From: [Clostridium] aminophilum DSM 10710
GTDB taxonomy: Bacteria > Bacillota > Clostridia > Lachnospirales > Lachnospiraceae
DNA length: 64,000 nt
Assembly: GCF_000711825.1 (NCBI RefSeq)
Contig: NZ_JONJ01000001.1
Coordinates: 1-64,000 of the forward strand
Direction: 5' to 3'
Positions 44,459-53,033 of the stretch are shown piece after piece. Position 1 is the stretch's first letter. Each line of letters starts with the position of its first letter. The notes under the pieces were generated by a model, which worked only from the letters and a program-made list of their open reading frames with translations, did no database searches and was not told the DNA's origin. The position numbers and the translations under genes were made by a program.

Positions 44459-45475
44459 TTACAGTTCGATCATAAACTCGGTTCCTTTTCCCGGCTCACT
44501 CTTCGCCGAGATTTTTCCGCCGGAGATCTCCACGATCTTTTTGGCCAGTGCCAGTCCCAGACCGTTTCCTTCCGCCTTGTGCGCCGTATCGGCCTGATAG
44601 AATTTATCAAACGCATGCCGGAGCTGCTGAGGCGTCATTCCGATTCCCTCATCGCCGATTGTCACAAAAACCCGTTTTCCCCTCTGTTCCAGTGTGGTCC
44701 GGATACAGCCGCCTTCCGGCGAAAACTTGACCGCATTCGCATAGATGTTGGTCCAGACCTGAAAGAGAAGATGCTCGTAGCCGGTGATATTGATCATCGG
44801 AAGATCCATATCAAATGCAATATTCTTCTCCGACCATCGCGGTTCCAGGGAGAGAATCGCCTCCCGGAGCTGTTCGTCCAGGGAAAATGCCGTCTTCTCC
44901 TCGGGAATCCCTCCCGTGTCCAGTCTTGACAGCGCGAGGATATTACCGATCAGCACCGACATCTGCGCGGTACTCGTCATGATCCGCCTGGCGTAATTCT
45001 TCATTTCCTCCGCGGACGCCTCCGGCGACATCATCAGCGTGGCATATCCCTCGATGGACGCAAGGGGCGTCTTGAATTCATGCGACACATTCGACACGAA
45101 GTCATTGCGCAGCGTTTCCGTTTCTTCCAGCTCCTGCACCATTTCATTGAAGGTGTGACTGAGTGCACGCACTTCATCCAGTCCGTCCCAATCGTTCAAC
45201 CGGACGCTGAAATTGCCGTTTCCGACTTCTCCGAGGGCATTCGCGATCTGACTGATGGGCCGGAAAATCTTGATAGAGATAAAGCCGCCGATCCCGACAA
45301 TCGCAAAACCTGCCGTGACGACGATCGGGATAATCGGCGAGCGCACGAGAACGCCGAACCGGTTTCCGAACCGCATGATATTGTACCCGACAATCAGACC
45401 GGTAAAAAACGACAGCACTGCCGTCAAAAACGAAATCACGATCAGATAGATCCACCATTTACGAAATCCCTTCAT
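44459..45475 (-). CDS. Sensor histidine kinase of the RND operon
   Basis: This 338-residue membrane kinase has two helices (about 9-30 and 49-68) with a very short outer loop, a HAMP domain (IFRPISQIANALGEVGNGNFSVRL), HisKA with H132 (NVSHEFKTPLASIEGY) and an HATPase domain (N box QVWTNIYANAVKF, GDEGIGM, GNGLGLALAKKI). The short loop suggests it senses membrane state or a partner and not a bound ligand. It shares the operon with the OmpR regulator before it and the efflux genes after it. GAGGAAGG precedes the start. Confidence 0.93.
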   Translation of the reverse strand: MKGFRKWWIYLIVISFLTAVLSFFTGLIVGYNIMRFGNRFGVLVRSPIIPIVVTAGFAIVGIGGFISIKIFRPISQIANALGEVGNGNFSVRLNDWDGLDEVRALSHTFNEMVQELEETETLRNDFVSNVSHEFKTPLASIEGYATLMMSPEASAEEMKNYARRIMTSTAQMSVLIGNILALSRLDTGGIPEEKTAFSLDEQLREAILSLEPRWSEKNIAFDMDLPMINITGYEHLLFQVWTNIYANAVKFSPEGGCIRTTLEQRGKRVFVTIGDEGIGMTPQQLRHAFDKFYQADTAHKAEGNGLGLALAKKIVEISGGKISAKSEPGKGTEFMIEL

Positions 45476-45546
45476 GGTCTTCCTTCCTCTATTCTCCGCA
45501 AAGAATCCGCGTCGCGCCCGTAAAAACGACTTGTTTCAGCCGCGCA

Positions 45547-46239
45547 TCAAATTTCCGCTTTCCCGGAAAGCTGCAGAACCGCCTTGTATCCCAGTCCCCT
45601 CACCGTCTCAATCCGGAAATCCGGATCATCGGCGAAGCGCTTCCGGAGCCGGTTGATATGAACATCGACGGTCTGCGAATCGGATTCATTGTCCATCCCC
45701 CAGATCTCATCCATGATCTGACGGCGGGTAAAGATCTTGTTCGGCGAAGAGACCAGCTTATACAGAAGGTAGAATTCCTTCTTCGGAATCGTGACCTCCA
45801 TGCCATTCCGCCGGATCGCCAGTGCTTCATAATCCAGTTCCGTCGATCCAATAACCAGTTTCCGGTCCTGCGCGATCTTGGCACGGCGGAACAGCGCGTC
45901 CACCCGCAAAAGCATCTCATTCACATCGATGGGTTTCACCATATAATCGTCCGCTCCGCTGTGAAAGCCGTTGCTCTTGGACTTGAAATCATCCTTCGCC
46001 GTGATCATCAGGATCGGCATCTCTTTGTTAAAGCTGCGGATATTCTGAACAAATTCATATCCGTCCATGTTCGGCATCATGATGTCCGTCACCGTCATAT
46101 CGACATAATTCTTTTCCAGCGCATACGACGCCTCCACGCCATCCGACGCGGTCAGTGTCTGATATCCCGCTTTCCGCAGAACCAGCGCATAGAGCTCACG
46201 CAGCTCGGCATTGTCCTCCACCACTAAAATTGTCCGCAT
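45547..46239 (-). CDS. OmpR-family response regulator of the RND operon
   Basis: This 230-residue regulator has a receiver domain with E9-D10, phosphoacceptor D52 (VTDIMMPNMDGYEF) and K102 (ITAKDD), and an OmpR/PhoB winged helix (about 130-230, LYKLVSSPNKIFTRRQIMDEIWG, TVDVHINRLRKRFADDPDFRIETVRGLGYK). It probably controls the operon that it heads (regulator, kinase, adaptor, RND, TolC, TolC). The start at 46239 follows GGGAGG. A TTGACA lies about 160 bases upstream, without a good -10. Confidence 0.94.
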   Translation of the reverse strand: MRTILVVEDNAELRELYALVLRKAGYQTLTASDGVEASYALEKNYVDMTVTDIMMPNMDGYEFVQNIRSFNKEMPILMITAKDDFKSKSNGFHSGADDYMVKPIDVNEMLLRVDALFRRAKIAQDRKLVIGSTELDYEALAIRRNGMEVTIPKKEFYLLYKLVSSPNKIFTRRQIMDEIWGMDNESDSQTVDVHINRLRKRFADDPDFRIETVRGLGYKAVLQLSGKAEI

Positions 46240-46429
46240 GCATACCTCCCGTGATGTCCGGATCCGATTGTCTTCCTGTTCCTCTCTGCCGGAACATCTT
46301 TTTTTCTGAACGATACCATATCGAATCAAGATGAACTGATCATGAAAAAACAGTTCATTTTTCAATTCTCTTCTTTTTTCATCTTACGCTGAATAAAATG
46401 TCAAATTCAATGTTTTAACCATACTTTGA

Positions 46430-46500
46430 ACAAAGTCTGCCAGCGGATTTCGCCTCCCCATCCCCGAAAGTAACGGAAAGGAGACTGCGGACTTTGCGTG
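46430..46500. repeat. Dispersed repeat family B, copy beyond the BMC operon
   Basis: AACAAAGTCTGCCAGCGGATTT opens it and GCGGACTTTGCG closes it, as in the copies at 30392 and 8487. It fills much of the 46240-46572 gap between the efflux regulator promoter and the BMC operon terminator. Confidence 0.6.
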
Positions 46501-46511
46501 CAGACGCAGAA

Positions 46512-46547
46512 GACCCCCATGCCGAACCGGAATTCGGCATGGGGGTC
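46512..46547 (-). terminator. Terminator hairpin of the BMC operon
   Basis: GACCCCCATGCCGAA (46512-46526) and TTCGGCATGGGGGTC (46533-46547) are perfect 15-bp arms around a six-base loop, 26 bases past the pduT stop. The minus-strand tail is TTCTGCG, with few Ts, but the stem is very stable. Confidence 0.8.
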
Positions 46548-46572
46548 CCCCGCATCAGTCTAAAGTGAAAAA

Positions 46573-47118
46573 CTATAATAAAGCAGGAATCAGATCCGGA
46601 TGGGGATGCGGGATCACGATCTTACTGATCAGAAGACCGTTCTCAGCCGCCTCCCTGGTTCCGGCCTGTACACTGGCTTCCACTGCGGATACATCGCCGG
46701 TCAGCGTGACAAACGACTTTCCGCCGATTCCGGTGCCGAGCCGCACTTCCAGAAGTGTTACGCCCGCAGCTTTTACTGCCGCATCCGCGCCGATCACTGC
46801 CTGCACCACGGAATAATACTCCATGACGCCGATCGCCCGGATGCGCTCCGGCATCACCGACATATGGATGGCTTCGATCACCTGCGGGTGAACTCTCGGG
46901 ATGATCAGATCGTCGATCAGGGATCCGCCCGTCCGTTCTTTTCCCGCCGCCATCGCGGACTCTACTGCGGACACCTCGCCGCAGATCATAATATGGTACT
47001 TGCCGGGGCAGCTCGGCTTTGCGGTGACAAGACGAACCTCGGCCGCTTTCAGCATCGCATCCGCCGCCTCAACCCCTCTGGCAATACTGTTACTTTCAAG
47101 AAAACCGATTGATATCAT
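46573..47118 (-). CDS. pduT: PduT-like tandem BMC shell protein (Fe-S BMC-T)
   Basis: This 181-residue protein has two BMC domains in tandem (about 1-90 and 91-181), forming a pseudohexameric trimer. C37 in KPSCPGKYH occupies the place of Cys38 of Salmonella PduT (KTICPGKF), which binds a [4Fe-4S] cluster at the trimer pore. It is therefore a candidate electron conduit through the shell, working with the PduS flavoprotein encoded 12 bases upstream. It is the last gene of the operon. AAGGGG precedes the start. Confidence 0.93.
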   Translation of the reverse strand: MISIGFLESNSIARGVEAADAMLKAAEVRLVTAKPSCPGKYHIMICGEVSAVESAMAAGKERTGGSLIDDLIIPRVHPQVIEAIHMSVMPERIRAIGVMEYYSVVQAVIGADAAVKAAGVTLLEVRLGTGIGGKSFVTLTGDVSAVEASVQAGTREAAENGLLISKIVIPHPHPDLIPALL

Positions 47119-47130
47119 AGTATATGCCCC

Positions 47131-48480
47131 TTATTCTCTTCGGATCACAACCGTATGTTCATCGACGGACACGACCCGGCCGCGGATACTTGCATGAATA
47201 TTCGCGCCGAGACTCTTCTCCGGGATCGCTCCGATCCGGTCACCTTTCTCCACAAGATCGCCGGCGGAAACGACGGCCACAGACGGCGCGCCGATGTGCT
47301 GCTGCAGGGAAATGTGAACTTCTTCCGGCTGCATTTCGCACAGATCACGGATCGTGTAATGATAATACTTTTCCACCCCGAGACGGGCGGCGATCCGATA
47401 CGACGGAATCCTGCGGTACTCTCGTTCCTCTCTCTTCCGGAACGTTTTTTCCGTTTCTTTCCGGTACCGGAATCCGCTCTCCCGGAGCGCTTTCTTGACA
47501 AAGACATTCACCTGACGGGGTGCAAGGCCCATCGGACATGCATATGCCTCACAGACGCCGCATTCCGAACAGGTCATCGCTTCCCTCACATCCGCGTCTT
47601 CCAGTATCTCCTTCACATCCCCGGCGTACGCCAGCTTCCGCATGATCTTGTGCGGGGCCAGCGGATGCCCGCTCAGATATCTCGGGCACATGCCGGTGCA
47701 GGTCTGACACTGGATACAGGCGCTCTTGGCGCGCCGGAGAATCGTGTGAAGCGGTGTCTGCCGCATCTCCACAAGTTTTGCCTCATCCGGAACAACCACA
47801 ATGCCGGACGTGGTCTTTGTCACATAGTACTGATCGAGGTCTTCCTTCCGGTAGAGTTTTCCCATCAGCGGGCCGCCGGCGAGAATGTGATAGTCGCCGG
47901 TCAGAGCTCCTCCCGCCTGTTCAATGCACTCGCGGAACGGGGTTCCGAGCGGGGCTTTCACGATCGTCGGATGCGCCACCGCGCCGGTCACCGTCAGATA
48001 TTTGTCTGTAAACGGAATGTCCCGGGACGCGTCATAGATTCCGCACATCGTCGCTGTATTCGAGACAACCGCTCCCACATCGAGCGGAATGCCGCTGGGC
48101 GGAACCGTTCTTCCCGTCACCTCCAGCACCATGATCTGCTCGTCTCCCGCCGGATAGAAATTCTTCAGCGGGAAGATCTCCACTCTGCTGTTTTTTGCCG
48201 CAATCGCCGCGTTCAGGGACGCGATCTCATCCGTATAAGTCTCCTTGAGCGCGATATATAGCTTCCGGGCCTTTACGGTCTCCGCGACGAGTTCCATCGC
48301 GGAGACAATTTCCGGAGCCCGGTTCAGCATCAGATACCGGTCGGTCCGCAGGAGTGGTTCGCACTCCGCCGCGTTCACGATCAGGTACTCTACCGTGCAG
48401 TTTAATTTCGCGTGCGTCGGAAAGCCTGCGCCTCCGCACCCGACGATTCCGGCTGCCATGATTTTCTCTAATAAGTCCAT
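47131..48480 (-). CDS. pduS: PduS-like RnfC-family flavo/iron-sulfur protein
   Basis: This 449-residue protein has the RnfC/NuoF-like glycine-rich NADH/FMN region (GIVGCGGAGFPTHAKL and ECEPLLRTD), an SLBB domain, and two [4Fe-4S] motifs, C255-C258-C261-C265 and C304-C307-C310-C315. PduS reduces cobalamin in B12-dependent Pdu compartments. In a B12-free GRE compartment it more likely recycles NADH or feeds electrons through PduT, perhaps to the radical activase. CGGAGA precedes the start. It lies 28 bases after pduP. Confidence 0.92.
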   Translation of the reverse strand: MDLLEKIMAAGIVGCGGAGFPTHAKLNCTVEYLIVNAAECEPLLRTDRYLMLNRAPEIVSAMELVAETVKARKLYIALKETYTDEIASLNAAIAAKNSRVEIFPLKNFYPAGDEQIMVLEVTGRTVPPSGIPLDVGAVVSNTATMCGIYDASRDIPFTDKYLTVTGAVAHPTIVKAPLGTPFRECIEQAGGALTGDYHILAGGPLMGKLYRKEDLDQYYVTKTTSGIVVVPDEAKLVEMRQTPLHTILRRAKSACIQCQTCTGMCPRYLSGHPLAPHKIMRKLAYAGDVKEILEDADVREAMTCSECGVCEAYACPMGLAPRQVNVFVKKALRESGFRYRKETEKTFRKREEREYRRIPSYRIAARLGVEKYYHYTIRDLCEMQPEEVHISLQQHIGAPSVAVVSAGDLVEKGDRIGAIPEKSLGANIHASIRGRVVSVDEHTVVIRRE

Positions 48481-48508
48481 AACAATCTCCGGTTCTGATC
48501 AAACACAA

Positions 48509-49933
48509 TTAACGGATATGAAGCGCATCGGACAGCACACATCTTCTCTTTCGGCAGAAGGAGCGGGCACTGGTCAGGCCTTCGCCGGTCGGTCCGGCGA
48601 TGGTAAATGTCGTATGTCCTTCGCCGCCGACACCGATTCCGGCATAAGACGGGTTATTCTTTACGAAAATGGTGGTCTCCAGAAGTTTTGCCATTCTGGT
48701 CAGCTTGTCGACATTCTTCGAGTGCATCATCGCCGTATGGCGGTTTCCGTGTTCGGCGATATACGCCTCGTCAATCGCCTCATCCACATCCCTGCAGCGG
48801 ACGATCGGAAGGATCGGCATCATCATCTCCTCGGTGACAAGGTGATGGTCCTTCTTTGTCTCCATGATAATGACACGGATATCATCCCCGACGCTGATGT
48901 CGAGCTTATCCAGAATGTACTTTGCGCTCTTTCCGACAAATTCTACCTTCGGCTTACCCTTTTCATTGGTGACAAGCGCGTCCAGACGCTCGATGAGATC
49001 GCGGTCCGTGATCTCGTACGCGCCGTTCTGCTTCATGCAGTGAATCAGGTAATCGGTGATGGAATCCACGGCAAAGACTTCTTTTTCCGCGATGCACGGA
49101 ACGTTGTTGTCAAAGGAGCATCCGTCCACAATATCCTTTGCCGCCTTCTCGATGTCCGCGGTCTCATCGACTACTACCGGCGGATTTCCTGCTCCGGCGC
49201 CGATGGCTTTCTTTCCGGTGGACATAACTTTCCGGACGATGGCCGGACCGCCGGTTGCTACCAGCATTCTGACTTTCGGATGTTCACACATGATGTTGGT
49301 ATTCTCAATGGACGGCTCCCGGACAGTCGTGATCAGATTGGCCGGTGCACCGGCTGCCTCCAGCGCCTTGTTCAGAATGTTCACGAGAAGATGCGATACC
49401 TTGGTTGCTCTCGGATGCGGGCTGAAGACAACGGTATTGCCGCCTGCGATCATAGAAATCGAATTACAGATGATGGTCTCGGTCGGATTGGTGGTCGGCG
49501 TGATGGCACCGATGACGCCGAACGGGCAGTACTCGATCAGTGTCAGTCCGTGGTCTCCGGTGATTGCTTCCGTGATCAGATCTTCGGTTCCCGGCGTCTT
49601 CACCGCTGCCAGACGGTTTTTGATGAGCTTGTGCTCATACCGTCCGATTCCGGTTTCCTCGACGGAAAGCATGGAGATCATCTCCATATTCTGCTTGTCG
49701 AGCACCGCAGCACGGATCGCGTCGCAGTATTTCTGGCGTTCTTCCATCTTCGAGAACAGAAGCTTTTTCTGTGCTGCCGCCGATGCCTCGATGGCATCGT
49801 TCATCGTCTCAAAGATGCCGTAGTTTCCCTGCTTTTCCGGAGCAGCGCAGCACGCCTTCGGTGCGGACTCCGCCGTCACCTCCGCAACTGCCTTCCGTAC
49901 CATTTTCTCAATTACATTTACATCGATTTCCAT
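48509..49933 (-). CDS. pduP: CoA-acylating propionaldehyde/acetaldehyde dehydrogenase
   Basis: This 474-residue enzyme oxidises the aldehyde made in the compartment to acyl-CoA with NAD+. It has the EutE/PduP features: an N-terminal amphipathic encapsulation helix (DVNVIEKMVRKAVAEV, residues 4-19), a flexible linker, N149 in PTTNPTET as the oxyanion residue, and catalytic C280 in DNNVPCIAEKE. The C-terminus RSFCRKRRC is typical. It is the active aldehyde dehydrogenase of the locus, in contrast to the paralogue at 56569. AAAGGGG precedes the start. Confidence 0.95.
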   Translation of the reverse strand: MEIDVNVIEKMVRKAVAEVTAESAPKACCAAPEKQGNYGIFETMNDAIEASAAAQKKLLFSKMEERQKYCDAIRAAVLDKQNMEMISMLSVEETGIGRYEHKLIKNRLAAVKTPGTEDLITEAITGDHGLTLIEYCPFGVIGAITPTTNPTETIICNSISMIAGGNTVVFSPHPRATKVSHLLVNILNKALEAAGAPANLITTVREPSIENTNIMCEHPKVRMLVATGGPAIVRKVMSTGKKAIGAGAGNPPVVVDETADIEKAAKDIVDGCSFDNNVPCIAEKEVFAVDSITDYLIHCMKQNGAYEITDRDLIERLDALVTNEKGKPKVEFVGKSAKYILDKLDISVGDDIRVIIMETKKDHHLVTEEMMMPILPIVRCRDVDEAIDEAYIAEHGNRHTAMMHSKNVDKLTRMAKLLETTIFVKNNPSYAGIGVGGEGHTTFTIAGPTGEGLTSARSFCRKRRCVLSDALHIR

Positions 49934-49948
49934 GTTAAAAACCCCTTT

Positions 49949-50800
49949 CTACATCCTTCCTCTGTATTTTTGGATATTCTCCTCGTTCCGCACGCTGTTC
50001 ATGGCAATTCCCAGCGGCGTTACCAGAAGCGGCTGATTGGACTTGATCGTCTGAATGCCGAGTTCCTTTTCAAACACGTCGGTGAACTCGCGGAAGCTGC
50101 ACGCGCCGCCGACCACATAGACCGCCGGCACCTCGTAGCCCGTGAGGAACCGCTTCACGATGGAAGCCATCTTCTGAATGACCGGTTTTACAATCGGGAA
50201 AATGTCCGCTTCCCGCGCCGGATCTTTTTTCATCGCTTCCGCTTCCTCGATGGACACGCCGTAGTAGCCGGCGATGACCAGTGTCATATGCGTTCCGCCG
50301 GTCGGCTCGTCTGCGGTGTAGATGACCTTCCCGTCTTTCAGAATGCTGATCCCCGTCGTACCGCCGCCGACATCGACGACCGCGCCGTCCGTGATCCCGA
50401 GAACCGACGCGGCTGCCGTCGGCTCATCGACGATATTGACCACGTCAAATCCCGCGCCCTCGACCACATTGGAGATGGCTTTCACACTGCCGGACTCCAC
50501 ACCCGGCGGAATAGCGCAGGACGCTTCGGTCAGTTCTCTTCCGATGACCGCTTCCACCTTCGCTTTCAGATTGCGGACAATCCGGATTGCCCCCATGTAA
50601 TCCACCACGATGCCGTCCTTCACGACCGAGGAAGGAAATGTCGCGCCGGCCACCGGTTCATTGTCCCCGTTCACCACCGCGAGAACGATATTCGCGGTTC
50701 CGAGGTCCACGCCGGTTTTCAGCCCGCCGTCGGATAAATTCCCGGTCTCCTCTTCCACCAGCGCAGCGAATGAATCCAGAACACCTTTTTGTATAATCAC
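49949..50800 (-). CDS. eutJ: EutJ-like actin/Hsp70-fold chaperone
   Basis: This 283-residue ATPase has the actin-Hsp70 nucleotide-binding pattern: phosphate-1 DLGTANIVLA, phosphate-2 VVDVGGGTTGIS and adenosine VVGGACSF. It matches the length and pattern of EutJ, which is found in ethanolamine and several GRE compartment loci and is thought to help assembly or cargo maturation. The start is GTG at 50800 with GAGGGG upstream, just after the pduL stop. No other ethanolamine gene is present, so the link is to compartment assembly generally. Confidence 0.88.
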   Translation of the reverse strand: MIIQKGVLDSFAALVEEETGNLSDGGLKTGVDLGTANIVLAVVNGDNEPVAGATFPSSVVKDGIVVDYMGAIRIVRNLKAKVEAVIGRELTEASCAIPPGVESGSVKAISNVVEGAGFDVVNIVDEPTAAASVLGITDGAVVDVGGGTTGISILKDGKVIYTADEPTGGTHMTLVIAGYYGVSIEEAEAMKKDPAREADIFPIVKPVIQKMASIVKRFLTGYEVPAVYVVGGACSFREFTDVFEKELGIQTIKSNQPLLVTPLGIAMNSVRNEENIQKYRGRM

Positions 50801-50815
50801 TCTCTCAGCCCCTCA

Positions 50816-51469
50816 TTATCTCTTCGCAATCACCACGTAGTCTTTGTTTTTCAGCGAGCAGGCGTTCGCCTCGTCCATATCCACATGCATTTCCAGCGCA
50901 AATTTGTCGGAAACCCGGACCAGAACATTGCCCAGAACGCCTTCTCTCTCGCCAAAGGTTTCCACATCCACGATGTCCTTGTCTTTGACGCCCATACGCT
51001 CCGCATCCGCCGGTGTCATGTGAATGTGGCGGAGTGCCACGATCGTTCCCTGCGGCATCTCCACGGTCCCCTTCGGTCCGATCAGCGTCAGGCCAGGCGT
51101 TCCGTCGAGATGACCGGACTCTGTGATCGGGGCCCGGACGCCAAGCTTGAATCCGTCGGCCAGCGAGATCTCCACCTGACTTTCCGGCCGGATCGGCCCG
51201 AGAATTCTCACGCCCTTAAATTCGCCCTTCGGCCCGCGGACCGTCACGGTCTCTTCCGCCGCAAACTGTCCCGGCTGGCCGAGATCCGATTTTTTCGTCA
51301 GCTCATAACCTTTTCCGTAGAGGACATCCAGATCTTCTCTGGATACATGTACGTGTCGATTTGAGACACCGATGGGAATCTTAAACCGGTCATAATATTT
51401 CAGCTGCTCCATGACTTTTTCCACAACCCTGGAGATCAGCTGTTCCTGATTTGCGAGATCCTTTTCCAT
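50816..51469 (-). CDS. pduL: PduL-type phosphate propanoyl/acetyltransferase
   Basis: This 217-residue enzyme converts acyl-CoA and phosphate to acyl-phosphate and CoA, which recycles CoA inside the compartment. It has an N-terminal encapsulation helix (QLISRVVEKVMEQLKYY) and the two PduL beta-barrel halves with metal histidines H39 and H41 (SNRHVHVS) and H148 and H150 (LRHIHMTP). Its ATG lies one base after the metK stop, so it is translationally coupled to metK. AAAGGAG sits inside the metK end. Confidence 0.95.
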   Translation of the reverse strand: MEKDLANQEQLISRVVEKVMEQLKYYDRFKIPIGVSNRHVHVSREDLDVLYGKGYELTKKSDLGQPGQFAAEETVTVRGPKGEFKGVRILGPIRPESQVEISLADGFKLGVRAPITESGHLDGTPGLTLIGPKGTVEMPQGTIVALRHIHMTPADAERMGVKDKDIVDVETFGEREGVLGNVLVRVSDKFALEMHVDMDEANACSLKNKDYVVIAKR

Positions 51470-51470
51470 G

Positions 51471-52673
51471 TTACTTCTGTACTCCTTTCCGAAGAAATCC
51501 CCCATACAACTCTCCCAGTGCCTTTCTCCGAAGCACTTCCGCGAGGTCCGTCTTCTCCCAGCCGAATTCCTCCGACCGGCCGAAATGTCCGTACGCCGCG
51601 GTCTTCCGGTACTGCGGTCTTCTCAGATCCAGTTTTCGGATCATCCCCGCCACCGAAAAATCGAAGACCTCCGTCACGATGTTCTCGATGATCCGTCGGT
51701 CCAGATGCTCGGTTCCGAATGTCTCCACCGTCACCGCCTCCGGCCGGATCTGACCGATCACATAAGCGATGGCGACCTCACACCGTTCGGCCAGTCCCGC
51801 CGCCACAATGTTCTTTGCGGCGTATCGGGCCATGTATGCGGCCGACCGGTCAACCTTGCTCGGATCCTTCCCGGAGAAGGCGCCGCCGCCGTGTTTTCCG
51901 ATGCCGCCGTAGGTATCGACCATAATCTTCCGCCCGGTGAGCCCCGTGTCTCCCATCGGGCCGCCGATGACAAAACGTCCCGTCGGATTGATAAAGATCT
52001 TTTCCGGCGGAAGAAGCTCCGCCTCCGGAACAACCGGAAGAATGACTTTCCGGATCAGGGCTTCCCTCAGATTCTGCGGGTTTACACCTTCCTCATGCTG
52101 CGCGGAAACGACCACACTCTCCACGGATACCGGTGTCCCGTCCTCCGCATACGACATGGTGACCTGCGCTTTCCCGTCCGGGTAAAGACCCGGGACGGTT
52201 CCGTCCTTCCGGACCTCCGCCAGCTGACGCACCAGACCGTGGGCCAGCTCGATCGTCTTCGGCATGAGATGAGCGGTCTCCCGGACGGCATATCCATACA
52301 TGATTCCCTGATCTCCGCCGCCGATCACTTCCATTCCGTCCGCCGACCGGTTTACGCCCATCGCGATGTCCGCAGACTGTACATTGAGGTTGGTCAGAAC
52401 CAGACACCGGTCCGCGTCGATTCCGGCTTCCTGCGAAGTATATCCGATCTCCCGCATCACCTCCCGGGCGATCGCCTCGGCATCGATCCGGGCTTTCGTC
52501 GTGATCTCTCCGGCAATCATCACCGTATTCTTCGACGCCATCGTCTCCACCGCCACGTGTGATCGCGGATCCTGCGCCAGGCAGGCATCGAGGATGGCAT
52601 CCGAGATCTGGTCGCACAGCTTATCCGGATGTCCCTCGGTCACCGACTCGGAAGTCACATAATGTGTTGTCAT
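51471..52673 (-). CDS. metK: S-adenosylmethionine synthetase
   Basis: This 400-residue enzyme makes SAM from methionine and ATP. It has all MetK segments: ESVTEGHPDKLCDQISDAILD, VETMASKNTVMIAGEI, the GGDQGIMYGYA loop, GPMGDTGLTGRKIMVDTYGG and the GGGAFSGKDPSKVDRSAAY signature. Its place is unusual: directly coupled to pduL in a compartment operon, where it can supply the radical-SAM activase of the glycyl radical enzyme. The start at 52673 follows GAGGGG. A 230-base leader follows a candidate promoter, and no SAM riboswitch was recognised in it. Confidence 0.96.
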   Translation of the reverse strand: MTTHYVTSESVTEGHPDKLCDQISDAILDACLAQDPRSHVAVETMASKNTVMIAGEITTKARIDAEAIAREVMREIGYTSQEAGIDADRCLVLTNLNVQSADIAMGVNRSADGMEVIGGGDQGIMYGYAVRETAHLMPKTIELAHGLVRQLAEVRKDGTVPGLYPDGKAQVTMSYAEDGTPVSVESVVVSAQHEEGVNPQNLREALIRKVILPVVPEAELLPPEKIFINPTGRFVIGGPMGDTGLTGRKIMVDTYGGIGKHGGGAFSGKDPSKVDRSAAYMARYAAKNIVAAGLAERCEVAIAYVIGQIRPEAVTVETFGTEHLDRRIIENIVTEVFDFSVAGMIRKLDLRRPQYRKTAAYGHFGRSEEFGWEKTDLAEVLRRKALGELYGGFLRKGVQK

Positions 52674-52872
52674 CGTCTCACCCCTCTTATCTTTCCTTTT
52701 GTATGTTTTCTTTTCCCGCCGCACCGGCCGTCTCATTCACCGGATCCGTTCCGCAGCGCCGCTATCTTCCCTTTTGAAAAAAGATGTCATGCCGCACGTT
52801 TTGTCGCAGCTCGCTTGTCTTATTGCGGTTTGGTTTGGTTCATTTCGTTATTATTTGTTATTTTTTATTCTA

Positions 52873-52901
52873 TGTATAGTATCTATTTTCCTATTTTTTA
52901 A
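52873..52901 (-). promoter_or_regulatory. Candidate promoter for the metK-pduL-eutJ-pduP-pduS-pduT unit
   Basis: On the minus strand TTAAAA (52901-52896), 17 bases and TATACA (52878-52873), four of six matches each, lie in a very AT-rich block about 200 bases before metK. Motif quality is only fair; the site is supported by the 360-base gap and by the terminator-like hairpin just before it. Confidence 0.45.
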
Positions 52902-52918
52902 TTATTTTATGTTATAAA

Positions 52919-52964
52919 ATGCCCCTTGATGCTCTAAGCTCGTTTTTTCAGGAACAAGGGGCAT
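52919..52964 (-). terminator. Hairpin after the compartment two-component system
   Basis: ATGCCCCTTG (52919-52928) and CAAGGGGCAT (52955-52964) form a 10-bp stem with a 26-base loop, followed on the minus strand by TTTATAAC. It lies 70 bases past the response-regulator stop. The loop contains CGAGCTTAGAGC, as at the end of repeat family A, so it may be a repeat remnant. Confidence 0.55.
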
Positions 52965-53033
52965 GTTCCGACTGATTGTCAACGGTTGGATTTGGCGTTC
53001 CGGGTTCTTCACCCTTCTGCGCTGGAGATGCGC

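Noticed and set aside
46240-46572. tRNA or other RNA gene in the gap
   Set aside because: Only a repeat copy and the operon terminator are present; no cloverleaf could be drawn.
47131-48480. Cobalamin reductase role for PduS as proof of B12 use
   Set aside because: No B12-dependent diol dehydratase subunits or reactivase are in the locus; the dehydratase is a glycyl radical enzyme, so a redox role is more likely.
48245-50737. An 830-codon plus-strand open frame
   Set aside because: Antisense to pduS, pduP and eutJ; no domain or ribosome site.
52674-52920. SAM riboswitch in the metK leader
   Set aside because: No SAM-I core or other SAM motif could be traced on the minus strand; only a purine-rich leader and a normal ribosome site.
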